Source: Bacteroidaceae bacterium (GTDB taxonomy: Bacteria > Bacteroidota > Bacteroidia > Bacteroidales > Bacteroidaceae). From it: a stretch of 64,000 nucleotides of DNA. The first letter of the stretch is position 1; the number at the start of each line of letters is the position of its first letter. Under the pieces are notes generated by a model that made no database searches, was not told the DNA's origin, and was given only the letters and a program-made list of their open reading frames with translations. The translations under genes were made by a program, and so were the position numbers. The stretch spans positions 1 to 64,000 of the forward strand of contig JAFXVZ010000017.1 in the NCBI GenBank assembly GCA_017534535.1, written 5' to 3'. Positions 61,141 to 64,000 of this stretch are shown piece by piece.

Positions 61141-62781
61141 TTAGTTCTTGTTGATTATCGTTATGTTCGTCCCGCTATCCCATTCAGAAGGAGTCAACAG
61201 TTGGAATCCCATCTGAGTATGATCATCGTTATAAGGCAGGTTGTTATCAGCTATGAACGACAGCAGGTGGGGCGACGAGTTGGTACTATTACCCTCCTCC
61301 TCCAGCGTGAGGTAAGCCACCCTGCTATCAGACGGTCCAAAAGTCTCCGTGTCAGGCACCACGCTGAATGTGGTAAGCACATTGTCACCTGCAGGTATAG
61401 TCAGTTCATCATATTTCGAGGCTTCCCAATGGCTGTTATCTGGATTAGTATCATCATGGAAGAACCTCAGCAATTTGGCATGCTCATTACTGATCTTCAG
61501 CTTGAGCGGTGCATCACTGGATGTCTGGAGATTGAATATCGCACTGCGAGCCGGGGCATGTGTGTTAACCGTTATCTGGGTACCATGCTCATCAGTATAG
61601 GTAGTTATCACCTCTCCTGCCGCCACTGCCACGTGTCCCCAAATATCAGGTGTGGAATAGCGCGGATATGAAATCCATCCCAAAGAAATCTCGTCATTTG
61701 CTGTAAAAGCAAACTCTTCATCAGCAAGAGTCCAATCCAGACTGGTGCCTGCAAGGGTAATATACAGCGTTGGGAACTTAATGTTCACGGTGTAAGTATA
61801 AAGCTTGCCCATTTCCCAGGTCTGAGGATCCAAGTCACAAGATACGGTCTGTGTGCCTTCGATACCTTCTATATCCACCTCAATGGTTGCCTTTACCTTT
61901 GCACCTGAAGTAGCAGACGCTGCCACAATGTCTTGCGGAATTACGAAGAACGTATCCTCCTGACGGGTGATAATCGTTTCATCTCCCTGTGGCTTATTGT
62001 CTTTATCCCATTTAAAACCACCGGTACTATGAAACATACGGCTCAGATCTACTGTATAGGTCACATTGCCACTTGTTCCTGAGTTAGGTACCATCTGATG
62101 GTTAGCCAGATAGAATTGTGCAGACTGTTTCAAGTCAGTGGCTTCCAAAGAAATCTTCTTGATTGTGCAGTTAATATCCAGGTCATCAACCATCTTGAAA
62201 CGGATAGCACTGAGCATGTGGTAGAACTTGAAATCCACTTCGGCTGTATAAGCAGAGTTGCTTTCGCTGATAGTTCGGTCAATATAATCAGCGATTAACA
62301 CGTCATGCTGGTCGTTCACAATCGTAGGAACGGTATAAGAAAGCACCGGTAAACCTGCCGATTCACTGACACTCATCACGCTGCTGTTGTTCACATCAAT
62401 AGCCGGCGCGTAAGCAAGGAAGCGCACATTATTCTTACCGTTTGTTTCCTCTGTTCTGGGCCAGCGAACGATGGGAGCATAGTACCAGCGTTCGTCACCA
62501 GGCGTAGGCATTTCATTTCGCACAATCAAGTGATCCATCAGTCTGTTAGCCCCAGTTGCATCAAAGGTGCCACTGTACTGATAGGCATAGACCGCCATGG
62601 TGCGATGGAAATGTCGGGGGTTCTCCACCACATATCCACGGGTAAGGGCATTGTCTATGCCGGTAACAGACTCCACGCCAAAGGCGATAGCTTCATTCTG
62701 TCCTGCCTCTGCTACAGGCTGGTTGTTATCGGAACAGCCAGCCAGCATCGCCAAGGAAAATATATAAAACAGTCTTTTCAT
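61141..62781 (-). CDS. Fimbrillin-family lipoprotein
   Basis: A 546-residue lipoprotein (signal MKRLFYIFSLAMLAGC, lipobox Cys16). Mfa-like fimbrillin blocks: EAIAFGVESVTGIDNALTRG, MAVYAYQYSGTFD, RWYYAPIVRWPRTEE, VRFLAYAPAIDV, VDFKFYHMLSAIRFKMVDDL, and VNIKFPTLYITLAGTSLDWT near residue 340. The last 190 residues add a further beta domain not seen in the cluster-1 fimbrillins. ALTRG near residue 48 sits where cluster 1 has TTRAG, a possible protease site. The gene is central in the operon and the best candidate in this cluster for a structural subunit. Confidence 0.82.
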   Translation of the reverse strand: MKRLFYIFSLAMLAGCSDNNQPVAEAGQNEAIAFGVESVTGIDNALTRGYVVENPRHFHRTMAVYAYQYSGTFDATGANRLMDHLIVRNEMPTPGDERWYYAPIVRWPRTEETNGKNNVRFLAYAPAIDVNNSSVMSVSESAGLPVLSYTVPTIVNDQHDVLIADYIDRTISESNSAYTAEVDFKFYHMLSAIRFKMVDDLDINCTIKKISLEATDLKQSAQFYLANHQMVPNSGTSGNVTYTVDLSRMFHSTGGFKWDKDNKPQGDETIITRQEDTFFVIPQDIVAASATSGAKVKATIEVDIEGIEGTQTVSCDLDPQTWEMGKLYTYTVNIKFPTLYITLAGTSLDWTLADEEFAFTANDEISLGWISYPRYSTPDIWGHVAVAAGEVITTYTDEHGTQITVNTHAPARSAIFNLQTSSDAPLKLKISNEHAKLLRFFHDDTNPDNSHWEASKYDELTIPAGDNVLTTFSVVPDTETFGPSDSRVAYLTLEEEGNSTNSSPHLLSFIADNNLPYNDDHTQMGFQLLTPSEWDSGTNITIINKN

Positions 62782-62820
62782 TTCAACAAAACTTATTTAA
62801 CACTCAATATATGCATCATC

Positions 62821-64000
62821 TTATTGGAACCAAGGTGTACCATCAGGACGTGTTCCCGCAACCTGTCCATAAGCTCTAAAGTTATACGTTTTTTGGTTAC
62901 CTTCTCTCCATTTCAAGGCAATGTATTTACCAGCACTACTAGTACGGTTCAATCCCGAAAACATATAGGCTCCACCACCATCAGCTATATTATCATAAGG
63001 GAAAGCTGTTGATGACCAGTAATTACACTCTGCTCCTACCATCTTTAACGTCCTTTGGCCTGAAAGTCCGGTACCCGATCCATTATACTGATAGTATCCC
63101 AAGAATGGCAGGAAGAAATAATCGTTTATTTTATCTGCAGGTGGAATTCCTTCACCATAGTAATCAGCTTGCCAATTTTTATTATCGGTTGGACTATAAG
63201 TTTCCTTACGTAAATCATACCTATCACCGACTTTATTGGGGGCAGACAGTTCTTTACTGAAAAGGTTATCGACACCGCTGACATCCCGCATGATAGCAGC
63301 TTTCTTCTTCAGCCATATACCACCCCTGCAAAGATACGGGCCACGACCTCCTACATATATACCGTTATTGCCATTGGAGTCATCCAGCCACCACAGTGTC
63401 TCATTGTCCAGATATGCTTCTCCATACATCACATAATAACTCATCTCATTGGCATTTGGAATAGTACTGAAAGAGGCATTGACTGCATCGCGTTTACTAT
63501 AATCTTTGTCAGTAGAACTAGCAATTTCAGCAACACTTACTGGACTTCTATAAAAGGTGGAATCAGAAAATTCAACATTTCGATGTTGTGCATTATTCTG
63601 TCTTAATGGTTGTGGCAAAGCTGACACGTAAGGTGATTTAGCATCCCACATATAATAAGTGTTCTGATTAAATACCAAGCTGTTAGCAGCCTCTGCAGCA
63701 GTCAGGTCCAACTTATGCTGGATGGTGTAATAATAATTCTCTTTATATTGACGTGTATCTATCTCGAACGACCTTGTTGTGATAATAGGTACAACACGGA
63801 ATTTCATTTGATCATTTTCCCAATAATTTTCCTGTACCTTATTATATTCTATAGTGTATGTCACTTTCAGCTTATAAGTACCAGGTTTAATCACCATATT
63901 GGCTGCGTTGGCGGTGGAAGCAACCTCTCTGAGTCCAAAACGCGGTTGAATACCGTTATCTAATACATCTGCAGCATCAAAATCGTAAACATATTCTCCA
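62821..64000 (-). CDS. Fimbrial-cluster protein with FISUMP-like C-terminus, partial
   Basis: The frame is open from 62821 to the right window edge (393 residues seen; the N-terminus lies outside). The visible part begins GEYVYDFDAADVLDNG, continues through NMVIKPGTYKLKVTYTIEYN and a beta domain, and ends in a lectin-like region with GGRGPYLCRGGIWLKKKAA, NDYFFLPFLGYYQYNGSG and ECNYWSSTAFPYDN, the DUF1566/FISUMP-type pattern (WSS followed by a Tyr/Phe-rich strand). It is the most upstream gene of operon 2 that is visible, 39 bp before the fimbrillin start. Signal peptide and full length are unknown. Confidence 0.75.
   Translation of the reverse strand, partial: GEYVYDFDAADVLDNGIQPRFGLREVASTANAANMVIKPGTYKLKVTYTIEYNKVQENYWENDQMKFRVVPIITTRSFEIDTRQYKENYYYTIQHKLDLTAAEAANSLVFNQNTYYMWDAKSPYVSALPQPLRQNNAQHRNVEFSDSTFYRSPVSVAEIASSTDKDYSKRDAVNASFSTIPNANEMSYYVMYGEAYLDNETLWWLDDSNGNNGIYVGGRGPYLCRGGIWLKKKAAIMRDVSGVDNLFSKELSAPNKVGDRYDLRKETYSPTDNKNWQADYYGEGIPPADKINDYFFLPFLGYYQYNGSGTGLSGQRTLKMVGAECNYWSSTAFPYDNIADGGGAYMFSGLNRTSSAGKYIALKWREGNQKTYNFRAYGQVAGTRPDGTPWFQ

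Overview
The window is chromosomal DNA from a gut-type member of the Bacteroidales (Prevotellaceae or Bacteroidaceae; I cannot fix the genus). The signs are many fimbrillin-family lipoproteins with Mfa/FimA-like motifs, promoters of the Bacteroidetes type (TTTG, 19-21 bp, TAnnTTTG), A-rich rather than Shine-Dalgarno start regions, and families largely confined to Bacteroidetes (DUF3575, DUF5119, DUF4348, DUF3127, DUF4250, SDR-type threonine dehydrogenase). Functional names are recognised from the sequence alone; no database was searched.

Layout. 1-1.0 kb: a 5'-truncated DUF4143-type ATPase and a repeat-rich gap. 1.1-11.0 kb (minus strand): a fimbrial operon running DUF3575 protein, DUF5119 lipoprotein and four fimbrillin paralogues, the last two carrying Ig-like and lectin-like C-terminal domains. 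11.3-17.1 kb (plus): GH106 plus GH2 glycosidase pair. 17.3-20.0 kb: xth-lrp diverging from metY. 20.3-23.1 kb: two fimbrillin-like lipoproteins, one with leucine-rich repeats. 23.2-27.9 kb (minus): 5'-nucleotidase C-domain protein, metallophosphatase and a GH3/serine-hydrolase fusion. 28.1-29.8 kb: rplS, a DUF3127 protein and a membrane protein. 29.8-33.4 kb (minus): tdh, DUF4348, murB, MBL hydrolase, divergent from kbl. 34.8-42.1 kb (minus): hisH-hisA-hisF-hisIE-ftsE, lysC, lysA, an acid phosphatase and its degenerate paralogue. 42.2-43.3 kb: tRNA-Asp and tRNA-Ser with small genes. 43.4-47.7 kb: an accessory-looking patch (yaaA, GNAT, a CxxC micro-ORF, a frameshifted SMR transporter, a NimA-like protein, a broken C11 peptidase). 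47.7-55.1 kb: HD protein, esterase, mutS2, DUF4738-like lipoprotein, tcdA, a TlpA-like lipoprotein and hsp20. 55.2-64 kb: a tyrosine recombinase bracketed by 20-bp inverted repeats, facing a second fimbrial operon (four genes, the most upstream cut by the window end).

How it fits together. Two fimbrial operons provide surface pili with several alternative tip or accessory subunits; four of the proteins end in a DUF1566/FISUMP-like domain typical of tip adhesins. The recombinase beside the second cluster resembles the phase-variation integrases that often accompany Bacteroidales surface genes. The remaining genes are mostly metabolic or housekeeping: threonine catabolism (tdh/kbl in divergent orientation), histidine and lysine biosynthesis, sulfur assimilation (metY beside an Lrp regulator), glycan degradation and nucleotide salvage.

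The least expected signals are the inverted repeats around the recombinase, arrays of 7-bp tandem repeats sitting on gene junctions and inside one signal-peptide region, three helically phased GACA-N3-TGTC-type sites before hsp20, overlapping mutually exclusive hairpins after metY, and a catalytically dead acid-phosphatase paralogue next to the active one.
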